Shown one piece after another: positions 1 to 6,893 of a DNA stretch of 33,557 nucleotides; position 1 is the first letter of the stretch, and each line of letters opens with the position of its first letter. The position numbers and the translations under genes are program-made. The notes under the pieces were generated by a model. It saw only the letters and a program-made list of their open reading frames with translations, searched no databases and was not told the origin of the DNA. Source of the stretch: Anaerolineaceae bacterium UBA6107 (GTDB lineage Bacteria > Chloroflexota > Anaerolineae > Anaerolineales > Anaerolineaceae); the NCBI GenBank assembly GCA_002428455.1, contig DIWL01000010.1, positions 1 to 33,557 of the forward strand, in the 5' to 3' direction.

Positions 1-440
1 GCTTCGAGGTTCGAGTCCGAGCGATTTTTGCGAGTACTGTGTACGAGCGATTTTTGCGAGTACTGTGTACGAGCGATTTTTGCGAATGCTGGTGTGAATT
101 TTCACCAGTACGACGCGCCCCAAGTGATCTTTACGCGTCCTGGAGTTTTTTCTCCAGGAACCTCACCTAAGCCACCCACCCGGGTGGTTTTTCACATCCG
201 AAGGTCTGTCCCGGCGAGAACAGCCGGGATCTTCGCGGTGAAGATCACACCGCTTCGAGGTTCGAGTCCGCCCTTTTTTTTCGAGTACTGTGTACGAGCG
301 ATTTTTGCGAGTACTGTGTACAAGCGATTTTTGCGAATGCTGGTGTGATTTTTCACCAGTACGACGCGCCCCAAGTGATCTTTACGCGTCCAGGAGTTTT
401 TTCCTCCAGGAACCTCACATAAACCACCTACTCGGGTGAC
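1..440. repeat. Tandem ~190-bp non-coding repeat, two copies 251 bp apart
   Basis: Bases 1-188 recur at 252-440 with a constant offset of 251 bp and a few substitutions. Copy 1 contains two 26-bp direct repeats (19-44, 45-70) and a third partial one from 71; copy 2 keeps one full repeat at 296-321. Each copy carries short hairpins. In copy 1 these are 89-108 (6-bp stem), 139-158 (7-bp stem with a T6 loop) and the palindrome 176-187 followed by T5. The 63 bp between the copies hold two more hairpins at 208-230 and 228-246. The hairpin at 139-158 is decayed in copy 2. An open frame exists at 28-348 but it runs through the repeats and has no ribosome-binding site, so I read the region as non-coding. 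Function unknown. Confidence 0.75.
252..270 (+). other. tRNA T-arm-like fragment (also at 1-19)
   Basis: The 19-bp string at 252-270, identical at 1-19, contains GGTTCGAGTCC, which matches the T-arm consensus. The T-stem does not pair fully, and no D-arm or acceptor stem can be drawn around it. It may be a remnant of duplicated tRNA 3' ends, with a real tRNA possibly lying just left of the window. This is a weak inference. Confidence 0.3.
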
Positions 441-470
441 TCTTCAACTAATAGCATCCTGAATCTGTTA

Positions 471-476
471 TATACT
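471..476 (+). promoter_or_regulatory. Possible -10 box of the ATP-grasp gene
   Basis: TATACT lies 40 bp upstream of the start at 517. No convincing -35 box was found at the right distance. Confidence 0.3.
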
Positions 477-516
477 AAGTCAACCCGTTCCATCGTACAG
501 GATTCACAAGCCGGGC

Positions 517-1569
517 ATGACACTGCATAAAATTCTCAAAGCAATTTTTTATCTCCTTCCACTGCCAACCAACCTAAAAACCCGGTTGCACATGTCCGTC
601 CGGAAAGCCAGGGTGAAGGGTCACGCGATTTCCCTTCGGGTATCAGATTTTTGGAGTCGAATGGTTGTGCGAAAGGTTAGCCGAGCAGCCTACTCGGTGA
701 CGCAAAGATTACGCAATTATCCGAACGAGCGAAAGCTATTCTATTCCAATCACGGTTATCCGTGCGATCTAAAAAATCCGCGCTCATTCAACGAAAAGAT
801 CGTCTGGCGAAAAATTTACGACAGAAATCCCCTCTACCCCAGGGTGACGGATAAATACCTGGTCCGCGATTATTTACGTGAAAAACTTGGTGCGCAAAAA
901 GCTAACGAGATCCTGATCCCGCTGTTGTTCTACGGGAAAGACCCCGCGGCGATCCCGTTTGACAGATTACCGCGCCAGTTTGTGGTCAAACCAAGCCACG
1001 CATCAGGCAGGATCATCATCGTCAGGGACAAGCGTGAGATTGACCAGGATGCAATTATCGCCACCTGCAAAGAATGGTTGTCTGACACATACGGTTTTTA
1101 CCGGCACGAATGGGCTTACCAGAGTCTCAAACCGATGATCCAGGTTGAACCGTTGCTGTTGGATGATGACAACAATGTCCCCAGGGAGATCAAATTTCAT
1201 GTTTTTCATGGGAAATGCAAGCGTATTGTGGTGATCGTGGGTAGGTATAACGATCTCAAACAATCCAATTTCGATGAGAATTGGAATTTTATCAATACTG
1301 AAGCCAGCTATCCCATGGGTCCGCCCTTGCCACGGCCGGCCAACCTGCCCGAAATGCTTCACCTGGCTGAAAAACTGGCGGAAGATTTCGATTACGTCCG
1401 GGTTGACCTGTATGACTTGCGCGGTCAAATCTTCTTTAGCGAACTAACCTGTTATACAAACTCCGGCGACATCAATTACAAACCCACCCAATACGATTTC
1501 GATCTCGGTGCCAATTGGAGGATCGTTCCCGGTTATTGGAAGAAAAAAGATCACCGCGTAAATCGTTAA
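517..1569 (+). CDS. TupA-like ATP-grasp protein
   Basis: This 350-residue protein matches the TupA-like ATP-grasp family, which is linked to peptide or glycan side-chain ligation in teichuronopeptide and exopolysaccharide clusters. Visible family blocks are SFNEKIVWRKIYDRNPLYP (90-108) with TDKYLVRDY (111-119), the nucleotide-binding segment FVVKPSHASGRIIIV (155-169), REIKF (223-227), DYVRVDLYD (292-300) and FSELTCYTNSGD (308-319), the last two being the probable metal and ATP site. The N-terminal ~65 residues are basic and more variable. No clear Shine-Dalgarno precedes the start, so a slightly later start is possible. It stands alone between the repeat region and the ArsR operon, with no polysaccharide cluster in view, so the acceptor substrate cannot be named. 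Confidence 0.8.
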   Translation: MTLHKILKAIFYLLPLPTNLKTRLHMSVRKARVKGHAISLRVSDFWSRMVVRKVSRAAYSVTQRLRNYPNERKLFYSNHGYPCDLKNPRSFNEKIVWRKIYDRNPLYPRVTDKYLVRDYLREKLGAQKANEILIPLLFYGKDPAAIPFDRLPRQFVVKPSHASGRIIIVRDKREIDQDAIIATCKEWLSDTYGFYRHEWAYQSLKPMIQVEPLLLDDDNNVPREIKFHVFHGKCKRIVVIVGRYNDLKQSNFDENWNFINTEASYPMGPPLPRPANLPEMLHLAEKLAEDFDYVRVDLYDLRGQIFFSELTCYTNSGDINYKPTQYDFDLGANWRIVPGYWKKKDHRVNR

Positions 1570-1747
1570 CGCAAGGGATTCATTCCCCATAGTATCCACT
1601 GGTTGGAAATCCGCGGTGTGGCTTTCACCCTTGGGCAAGTCCACCCTTCTGCCCACTACTCTCTCATCCCTGTGCTACAACCAAATATTTCTTGAAATTT
1701 GACTTATTTCTAAACATTATTACTCTTCCCAAATTTCAAACGTGGAG
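1570..1747. other. Intergenic, no gene seen
   Basis: An AT-rich stretch between the ATP-grasp gene and the ArsR promoter. No supported coding region and no clear terminator. Confidence 0.5.
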
Positions 1748-1780
1748 TATAATATATGTCAATAAACGCATATACATATA
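1748..1780 (+). promoter_or_regulatory. Promoter and putative ArsR operator
   Basis: TATAAT (1748-1753) is a perfect -10 box and overlaps an inverted repeat: TATATGT (1753-1759) and ACATATA (1774-1780), 7-bp arms with a 14-bp gap. The AT-rich dyad just downstream of the -10 is typical of SmtB/ArsR autoregulatory operators. The -35 is weak. Operator assignment is inferred from position and symmetry. Confidence 0.55.
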
Positions 1781-1804
1781 AATGGTTTGGTGTGGGAGAT
1801 TAAA

Positions 1805-2152
1805 ATGAGTGACAGCTTGCGCGAGGAAGTTGTAAAATTGCACGCCCAGGTTTGCAGTGGTTTGGCTGACCCCAACCGCATTCTGATCCTCTACAATTTG
1901 TCAGAAGGACCGCGCTGCGTCAATGATATTGCCGCTTCGCTTGAACTCCCTCAACCCACCATTTCCCGTCACCTCAAGATTCTGCGCGACCACGGCATCG
2001 TTCACGCCGATCGCCAGGGACAATCCGTCAGTTATCGTTTGAGCGATCCTCGCATTATCGATGCGCTTGACATTCTAAGATCGATCTTGGCCGACCAGTT
2101 GCGCGAACAGGTTCTTCTGGCCAGGCAGGTAAACCAGAAGATCACCCCATAA
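1805..2152 (+). CDS. ArsR/SmtB-family regulator of the sulfur operon
   Basis: A 115-residue winged-helix repressor. The core DPNRILILYNLSEG (22-35), the recognition region LPQPTISRHLKILRDHGIV (48-66) and the wing RQGQSVSYRL (70-79) fit the ArsR family. The ELCVCD metal motif of SmtB/ArsR is reduced to GPRCVNDIA, with cysteines only at 17 and 38, so classical metal sensing is doubtful. A redox, sulfide or persulfide-sensing pair, in the manner of BigR/SqrR though at different positions, is a plausible reading. I chose ATG 1805 because GGGAG (1794-1798) sits 6 nt upstream; a TTG at 1787 is in frame but lacks this. It precedes the flavoprotein gene by 22 bp and is probably co-transcribed with it. 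Confidence 0.85.
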   Translation: MSDSLREEVVKLHAQVCSGLADPNRILILYNLSEGPRCVNDIAASLELPQPTISRHLKILRDHGIVHADRQGQSVSYRLSDPRIIDALDILRSILADQLREQVLLARQVNQKITP

Positions 2153-2174
2153 AAGAAAACGGAGAATGATGTTT

Positions 2175-3413
2175 ATGAAGACTTTTCTGATCCTCGGAGC
2201 CGGCACCGGCGGAACCATGATGGCCAACAAGCTCCTCAAACGGCTTGATCCAAAGGAATGGAAGATCATCCTCGTGGACAAGGACGAGGCGCACTATTAC
2301 CAGCCCGGTTTCCTGTTCATTCCCTTTGGTTACTATAAGCCTGAAGCTGTGTATCAACCCAAGAAAAAGTTCGTGCCGAACGGTGTGGAGTTCATCCTCT
2401 CCGACATCGAACTGATCGAGCCGGAAGCCAGCCAGGTCACCCTCACCAAAAACAACCAGGTCATTCATTATGACCAGCTGCTCATCGCCACCGGTACTGA
2501 CATCCATCCGGAAGAGATCGACGGTATGCTGGATGGCTGGCGCAAGAATATCTTCGATTACTACACATTTGATGGCGCGATGGCGCTCAAGGATTTCCTG
2601 AAAAATTTCAACGGCGGCCGCGTCGTCCTGAACATCAAGGAAATGCCCATCAAGTGCCCGGTCGCCCCGCTTGAGTTCCTGTTTCTTGCCGATTATTACT
2701 TCACCCAGCGCGGCATTCGTAACAAGGTTGACCTCCTCTTCACCACACCCCTCACCGGGGCTTTCACCAAACCTATTTCGTCAAAAATGCTGGGCGATGT
2801 GATGGAGAAAAAGGGCATTCGCACCGAAGCCGAATTTGATGTGATGGAAGTCGACGCTGCCGCAAATATCATCCGCGGATATGACGGTCGCGAATTTGAA
2901 TATGACTTGCTCATCACCATTCCCACCAACATGGGCTCTGACGTCATCAAGCGTTCAGGCATGGGCGATGATCTCTACTTTATCCCGACAAACAAGGAAA
3001 CCCTGCGCTCGGATAAATACGAAAACGTCTGGGTCATCGGCGACGCCGCCAATCTGCCCGCTTCCAAAGCCGGCTCAGTCGTGCATTATGCCGCTGAAAC
3101 GCTGATCGAGAACATTATGTCAGCCCTTGAAGGCAAACCGCTGACCGCCAAATTTGACGGTCACTCCACCTGCCACATCGTCTCAGGTTTCAACAAAAGC
3201 CTGCTCATCGACTTCAGCTACGATACCGAACCGCTTACTGGCCTTTATCCCTTCCCCGTGGTTGGTCCCTTCCCCCTGCTAAAGGAGAGTTGGCTCAATT
3301 ACATTGGAAAGTTATCCTTCAAATGGATCTACTGGAATATCATGCTGCGCGGGATCCCCTTCCCGCTGCCGCCGGAGTACTCGGCTGCCGGAAAAAAGCA
3401 GGTATCCATCTAA
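2175..3413 (+). CDS. Sulfide:quinone oxidoreductase-like flavoprotein
   Basis: A membrane-associated FAD protein of the SQR / FCSD-flavoprotein fold. It has an N-terminal dinucleotide motif (FLILGAGTGGTMMANKL, about residues 4-20 of the chosen frame), the ATGTDI segment and a C-terminal FAD motif VWVIGDAANLPASKAG. Only two cysteines are present, at 161 in EMPIKCPVAP and 333 in HSTCHIVSGF. They match the two redox cysteines that line the SQR active site; the third cysteine of some types is missing. SQR oxidises sulfide and passes electrons to quinone, making zero-valent sulfur. The C-terminus is rich in aromatic and hydrophobic residues, fitting membrane attachment. ATG 2175 is preferred, with GGAG at 2161-2164; ATGs at 2166 and 2169 are too close to it. 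The following DsrC- and DsrE-like genes suggest the sulfur is handed to protein carriers. Confidence 0.85.
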   Translation: MKTFLILGAGTGGTMMANKLLKRLDPKEWKIILVDKDEAHYYQPGFLFIPFGYYKPEAVYQPKKKFVPNGVEFILSDIELIEPEASQVTLTKNNQVIHYDQLLIATGTDIHPEEIDGMLDGWRKNIFDYYTFDGAMALKDFLKNFNGGRVVLNIKEMPIKCPVAPLEFLFLADYYFTQRGIRNKVDLLFTTPLTGAFTKPISSKMLGDVMEKKGIRTEAEFDVMEVDAAANIIRGYDGREFEYDLLITIPTNMGSDVIKRSGMGDDLYFIPTNKETLRSDKYENVWVIGDAANLPASKAGSVVHYAAETLIENIMSALEGKPLTAKFDGHSTCHIVSGFNKSLLIDFSYDTEPLTGLYPFPVVGPFPLLKESWLNYIGKLSFKWIYWNIMLRGIPFPLPPEYSAAGKKQVSI

Positions 3414-3426
3414 TCCCAGGCAATTG

Positions 3427-3456
3427 CCGGCCGATTGGTTCAATCTAACCAGCCGG
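3427..3456 (+). other. Intercistronic hairpin
   Basis: CCGGC (3427-3431) pairs with GCCGG (3452-3456) and GGTT (3437-3440) with AACC (3447-3450). It lies between the SQR-like gene and the DsrC-like gene and has no T-tract, so it may be an mRNA processing or stability element rather than a terminator. Confidence 0.35.
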
Positions 3457-3497
3457 AAAATAAAAAAACTACAGAACTCGAATAAAGGAGAAAACAC

Positions 3498-3815
3498 ATG
3501 CCCACGAAAAATATTGCAGGAAAAGACATTCAGGTCAATGAAGAAGGTTTCATGACCAACCCCGCCGAATGGACTAAAGAGATCGCGGCCGAGATCGCCA
3601 AAGAGGAAGGAATTTCCGAATTGTCCGAAATGCATTGGAAAGTCATCGATTTCTGCCGCGCCAACGCCGAATCCACCGGTGCGGTGCCCACCCTCCGCAC
3701 GATCACGACTGGCTCCGGTGTCAGCACCAAGGAAGTCTTCGCCCTCTTCCCCAAAGGTCCTGCCAAGAAGGTCGCGAGGATTTCAGGCCTCGGCAAACCT
3801 GAAGGCTGTGTCTAA
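3498..3815 (+). CDS. DsrC/TusE-family sulfur-relay protein, single C-terminal Cys
   Basis: A 105-residue DsrC/TusE/DsvC-family protein. The C-terminal arm ends in GLGKPEGCV, with the penultimate cysteine C104 (CysA) that carries persulfide in this family. The second arm cysteine of true DsrC, eleven residues upstream, is Ala93 here, so the trisulfide chemistry of DsrC with dissimilatory sulfite reductase is not expected. The only other cysteine is C53 in VIDFCRAN. It therefore resembles TusE or other single-Cys sulfur carriers. A good ribosome-binding site (AAAGGAG) precedes the ATG. The gene lies between the SQR-like and DsrE-like genes, suggesting that it takes zero-valent sulfur from sulfide oxidation and passes it on. 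Confidence 0.88.
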   Translation: MPTKNIAGKDIQVNEEGFMTNPAEWTKEIAAEIAKEEGISELSEMHWKVIDFCRANAESTGAVPTLRTITTGSGVSTKEVFALFPKGPAKKVARISGLGKPEGCV

Positions 3816-3847
3816 TCTCGTCATCCCAACTAACTAAAGGATAAAAA

Positions 3848-4348
3848 ATGTCTGACGAACCCCGCAAGATCGCATTTATCTGCTCCAAAGGCAACCTCGA
3901 TATGGTTTACCCTGCCCTCGTGATGGGTTGGGCTGCCCTCGGCAACGGTATTGAAGTGACCCTATTCTTCACCTTCTGGGGCATGGATATGATCAACAAA
4001 GCCCGCGTCGATCACCTTGAAATTCCTCCCATCGCCAACACCAGCATGAAAATGAACATGATGGGCATTCCGGGTTACATCGGTATCCCGCAGATCTTTG
4101 GCATCATCCCCGGCATGACTGCTTTTGCCAGCTGGTTGATGAAAAAGAAGATGAAAGGCCTCAAGGTTCCGCCGGTGCGTGAGTATCTTGAAATGATGGT
4201 GGATGGCGGCGCAAAACTTTACGCCTGCAAGATGTCAGTCGATATGTTCGATCTCAAAAAAGAAGACTTCATCGATGGTGTCATCGACATCGTCACCGCC
4301 AGCGATTTCATGGATATGACCGAAGGCGCGCAAATCGTCTTCATATAA
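3848..4348 (+). CDS. DsrE2-like (DsrE/DsrF/DrsH) sulfur-transfer protein
   Basis: A 166-residue protein of the DsrE/F/DrsH-like superfamily (DrsE_2 type). The first strand ends in a conserved cysteine (IAFICSKGNLD, C12) and a second sits in KLYACKMSVDMF (C127), both expected positions for persulfide carriage in this family. The segment GIEVTLFFTFWGMDMI is characteristic. A methionine-rich patch at 67-72 precedes a hydrophobic stretch (about 75-97) that may contact the membrane. It is the last gene of the arsR-sqr-dsrC operon and is followed by a terminator. The likely role is persulfide trafficking between the SQR product and the DsrC-like carrier; the final acceptor is not in view. Confidence 0.85.
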   Translation: MSDEPRKIAFICSKGNLDMVYPALVMGWAALGNGIEVTLFFTFWGMDMINKARVDHLEIPPIANTSMKMNMMGIPGYIGIPQIFGIIPGMTAFASWLMKKKMKGLKVPPVREYLEMMVDGGAKLYACKMSVDMFDLKKEDFIDGVIDIVTASDFMDMTEGAQIVFI

Positions 4349-4371
4349 TTCCCGCTTTACCGACCATTTGA

Positions 4372-4399
4372 AGCCGGAGCGCGAGTTCCGGCTCTTTTT
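4372..4399 (+). terminator. Intrinsic terminator of the sulfur operon
   Basis: A 7-bp GC-rich stem (4372-4378 with 4387-4393) is followed by CTTTTTT. Confidence 0.85.
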
Positions 4400-4427
4400 T
4401 GTCGCCTTCCAGGCATTTTTCTAGAGG

Positions 4428-4456
4428 ATGACAATTCCTCACGGTCAGGGTAGAAT
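4428..4456 (+). promoter_or_regulatory. Promoter of the LCP gene, apparently leaderless
   Basis: ATGACA (4428-4433), a 17-bp spacer and TAGAAT (4451-4456). The predicted transcription start, about 7 nt after the -10, falls on the ATG at 4463, and there is no Shine-Dalgarno sequence. Confidence 0.6.
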
Positions 4457-4462
4457 CAAAAA

Positions 4463-5341
4463 ATGTCACATAATTTTTCTCAACAACCTCGTATTTCACC
4501 TCATGCGGAGCACCAGGCACTGCCCATAAAAACCCGGCGCAAGTCTCACCCGGTGCGCAACGGCATCATCATCCTGCTGGTGCTATTCTTGTTCTTTACT
4601 CCCATGCGTACCACCGTGCTCGCCATCGGTATCGACCGCGTTCCCGAAGGATCGAACGCCGGGCGCAGCGACACCATGATCCTCGCTACCCTCCCCCCAT
4701 TCCTGCCGCAATTGAGCCTCTTCTCCATCCCCCGCGACCTATGGGTCAACATCCCCGGGGTCGGCGAGAATCGCATCAACACAGCCCATTACTTCGCCGA
4801 ACTTTACGAACCCGGTACCGGTCTTAAAGCCGCCGCGGGTGTGGTGGAAGCCAATTTTGGCATCGATGTCCCCTATGTCCTGCGTGTCAAGTTTGACGGC
4901 ATCGTCGAGATCGTCGACGCCATGGGTGGGGTTACCATCCATGTTAAAGAAGCCACCCCCATGTTTGAAGCCGGTGTGCAGCACATGGACGGAACAACCG
5001 CGCTGGCTTTCGTCCGCGACCGCAGCAGTAGTGATGATTTTTCCCGCCAAAAACACGGGCAGATCTTTATTGAATCGGTAGTCAAGTACATGCTCAATCC
5101 TGCGCGTTGGGTTCGTATCCCGGCAGTCATCACCACCACGCTGCAGGCCGTGGATAGCAACATCCCCTTTTACGCCTGGCCGCGCATCTTTTACGGATTG
5201 GCTTTCTCGGCTGTGTTTGGATTTGAAACCAACACGCTTGACCGCAACTGGGTTACCCCCTGGGTGACGGATGAAGGAGCCCAGGTGCTCATCCCCAACT
5301 GGGAGTTGATCAACCCGGCCGTGCAAGAGATCTTTAAATAG
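4463..5341 (+). CDS. LytR-CpsA-Psr (LCP) family cell-envelope protein
   Basis: A 292-residue LCP protein. A basic N-terminus is followed by one membrane segment (about 34-50) and an extracytoplasmic LCP domain. Family landmarks are AIGIDR, SDTMILATL, the arginine-bearing SIPRDLWVNIPG, NRINTAHYF, DAMGGVTI and TTALAFVRDRSSSDDFSRQKH, where the conserved arginines bind the polyprenyl pyrophosphate. LCP enzymes transfer polyprenyl-linked glycopolymers to the cell wall or to other envelope acceptors. The C-terminal ~80 residues are less conserved. The start is fixed by a -10 box immediately upstream, implying a leaderless transcript. Its 3' end overlaps the convergent minus-strand membrane protein by 8 bp. 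Confidence 0.88.
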   Translation: MSHNFSQQPRISPHAEHQALPIKTRRKSHPVRNGIIILLVLFLFFTPMRTTVLAIGIDRVPEGSNAGRSDTMILATLPPFLPQLSLFSIPRDLWVNIPGVGENRINTAHYFAELYEPGTGLKAAAGVVEANFGIDVPYVLRVKFDGIVEIVDAMGGVTIHVKEATPMFEAGVQHMDGTTALAFVRDRSSSDDFSRQKHGQIFIESVVKYMLNPARWVRIPAVITTTLQAVDSNIPFYAWPRIFYGLAFSAVFGFETNTLDRNWVTPWVTDEGAQVLIPNWELINPAVQEIFK

Positions 5342-5789
5342 AACCTGCTCCGTCAGGTCGCGGCACCCTGCTTCTGCGCAGGGTAATCACCAGTACTAGG
5401 GCCACGAGCAGAACAACCAGACCCGCTCCGTCAAAAATTATAAATCGCCTGACGCTCGCTTCCAGCATGGGGTGCTCTCCGGGCAGCCCCAGCAGGAGCA
5501 GCGTTTCTCCACAAACTCCGATGAATTGCATGATCACCGCCTCAATGAGGGAAACAAAATTCCGAACGGGTTGTACGGCAGCGAAAACATAGGGGATGTT
5601 CCACATCAGGAACAACAATCCCATTCCCTGCAGCATTGCCTCACCCGCTGCACCTGTCATCTCAAAACCCGGCGCGAAATCCTGTGGGCGCAGAATGAAT
5701 TGAAAAGCCGCCTGCATGTTCATCACGGTCACTGCCGCGATCAAAAACCTGGCAATCCATAAGACAGTCTTGTTTCGGTCTCTACGCAT
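5334..5789 (-). CDS. Four-TM membrane protein, function unknown
   Basis: A 151-residue protein with four predicted membrane helices, roughly at 10-34, 53-75, 79-99 and 119-137. After the first helix comes a loop FILRPQDFAPGFEMTG, then FLMWNIPYVFAA, a glutamate inside a helical region (SLIEAVIMQFIGVCGE) and RRFIIFDGAGLVVLL. The topology resembles small DoxX-like or DUF membrane proteins, but I do not recognise the family with confidence. It has AAGGAT upstream of ATG 5787-5789 and converges on the LCP gene with an 8-bp overlap. No operon partner is visible. Confidence 0.65.
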   Translation of the reverse strand: MRRDRNKTVLWIARFLIAAVTVMNMQAAFQFILRPQDFAPGFEMTGAAGEAMLQGMGLLFLMWNIPYVFAAVQPVRNFVSLIEAVIMQFIGVCGETLLLLGLPGEHPMLEASVRRFIIFDGAGLVVLLVALVLVITLRRSRVPRPDGAGSI

Positions 5790-5853
5790 GAATCCTTACT
5801 ATATACGAACGATGAGTCAATTTTTCCACTCTTTGTCTCCGGCCTCTTCCCTG

Positions 5854-5882
5854 CCCCTCTCCATCCCGTGGATGGAGAGGGG
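5854..5882. repeat. Long perfect hairpin, probable dispersed intergenic repeat
   Basis: A 13-bp perfect stem (5854-5866 with 5870-5882) closes a 3-nt loop and is followed by TTTGGGGTGAGG. The CCCTCTCC...GGAGAGGGG plus GGGGTGAGG arrangement resembles short palindromic repeats scattered between genes in many bacterial genomes. Copy number cannot be judged from this window. Confidence 0.5.
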
Positions 5883-5935
5883 TTTGGGGTGAGGTAAAAA
5901 CTACTAACTTTTTTCGCAGCAAGCTGCGGGGAAAT

Positions 5936-5958
5936 ACCCTCTTTTAATTATAGAGGGT
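5936..5958. other. Intergenic hairpin
   Basis: ACCCTCT (5936-5942) pairs with AGAGGGT (5952-5958), followed by TT. A smaller hairpin, CGCAGC-AA-GCTGCG, lies just upstream near 5915-5928. These could stop transcription entering from the left. Confidence 0.35.
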
Positions 5959-6064
5959 TTCAGACGCAGCACCAAGACCGGAAAATACAGGGGTTGACCG
6001 TAAAAATACCCCTATATCTTCGGTAGATTGCGTATATATCTGTGGATAGTTTTTCAGAGACCAC

Positions 6065-6092
6065 TTGATTTTTTATTTTTTCTTGCTACAAT
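6065..6092 (+). promoter_or_regulatory. Promoter of the fadR-like/glpD operon
   Basis: TTGATT (6065-6070), a 16-bp spacer and TACAAT (6087-6092) with an upstream TGC (extended -10). The 5' untranslated region is about 60 nt. Confidence 0.65.
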
Positions 6093-6098
6093 AGTATT

Positions 6099-6115
6099 AA
6101 CTGGTCAGACCTCTT
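6099..6115 (+). promoter_or_regulatory. FadR-type operator
   Basis: AACTGGTCAGACCTCTT contains the dyad GGTC-A-GACC, matching the core of the E. coli FadR operator (ANCTGGTCNGACCNGNT as I recall it) at nearly every core position. It covers the expected transcription start, so the FadR-like protein encoded next probably represses its own operon, with release by long-chain acyl-CoA as in E. coli. Binding is inferred. Confidence 0.6.
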
Positions 6116-6158
6116 ACCTCTCATGTTACCACTAGTCTAGTTTAAATAGGATCTTCCA

Positions 6159-6893
6159 ATGAACGAATGGTCCACCCCGCAAAAACCGGCTGAGTACGCG
6201 GAATCCCGCCTTGTAGAGGCGATTCTCACCGGGTCCTTTCCCATCAATTCCACCCTTCCCCCTGAACGCGACCTGGCTGAAATGCTTGGTGTAACCCGCC
6301 CCACGCTCCGTGAAGCCCTCCAGCGCCTCTCGCGTGATGGCTGGCTCGAGATCCGCCAGGGAAAATCCACCCGCGTACGGGATTACTGGCGTGAAGGCAA
6401 CCTGCTCATCCTCTCCGCCATCTCCCGCAATCAACAGCTATCAACCCCTGATTTTGTCGCCAACCTGCTGCATATTCGTCTCCTGTTGGCACCTGAGTAC
6501 ACTCGTTGCGCTATCCAGAACTCGCCGGCTGATGTGATCCGCCTCCTCGAATCGTTGCAGCAGGTGCCGGATACCAGCGTGGATTTCACCCGTGTCGATC
6601 ATAACCTCCATTACCGCCTGACGATCCTTTCCGGTAATCCTGTTTTCACCCTCATCTTCAACGGTTTTACCCCGCTCTATCAGTCCATGGGACTGGTCTA
6701 CTTTACAGATACCCGCGCGCGCGATCATTCGCGCTCTTTTTATAAAAAACTTCTCTCCGCCGCCCTTTCCAATGATGCCTTCATGGCTGAGGAGGTAACC
6801 CGCAGCGTCATGCGTGAGAGTATCGCTATCTGGAAGCAAGCTGCGCTGCAGCAGGAAAATGATCAAGATCAGGAGGTGAACAATGTGGCATAA
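6159..6893 (+). CDS. FadR-like GntR-family regulator
   Basis: A 244-residue regulator that looks like E. coli FadR over its full length (FadR is 239 residues), not just a generic GntR protein. The N-terminal winged helix reads LPPERDLAEMLGVTRPTL then REALQRLSRDGWLEIRQGK (33-69). Arginines 37, 47 and 51 correspond to the DNA-contacting R35, R45 and R49 of FadR, while H65 is replaced by Gln67. The C-terminal helical domain keeps FadR features such as DFVANLLHIRLLLAPEYTR, SGNPVFTLIFNGFTPLYQSMG and RSFYKKLLSA. FadR binds long-chain acyl-CoA, which releases DNA. A matching operator lies in its own promoter. The last 11 bp overlap glpD, so regulator and target are one operon. The effector is inferred by homology. 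Confidence 0.82.
   Translation: MNEWSTPQKPAEYAESRLVEAILTGSFPINSTLPPERDLAEMLGVTRPTLREALQRLSRDGWLEIRQGKSTRVRDYWREGNLLILSAISRNQQLSTPDFVANLLHIRLLLAPEYTRCAIQNSPADVIRLLESLQQVPDTSVDFTRVDHNLHYRLTILSGNPVFTLIFNGFTPLYQSMGLVYFTDTRARDHSRSFYKKLLSAALSNDAFMAEEVTRSVMRESIAIWKQAALQQENDQDQEVNNVA

Noticed and set aside
200..275. An intact tRNA around the T-arm-like string
   Set aside because: A stem resembling an anticodon arm and a T-loop string exist, but no acceptor stem, no D-arm and no U33 in the candidate anticodon loop.
28..348. A 106-codon open frame across the first repeats
   Set aside because: It starts at TTG without a ribosome-binding site, runs through duplicated hairpins and has no recognisable protein features.
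1..440. CRISPR-like array
   Set aside because: The 26-bp repeats are directly adjacent, without unique spacers of constant length, and no cas gene is near.
3498..3815. True DsrC working with dissimilatory sulfite reductase
   Set aside because: The second arm cysteine is replaced by alanine and no dsrAB genes are in the window.
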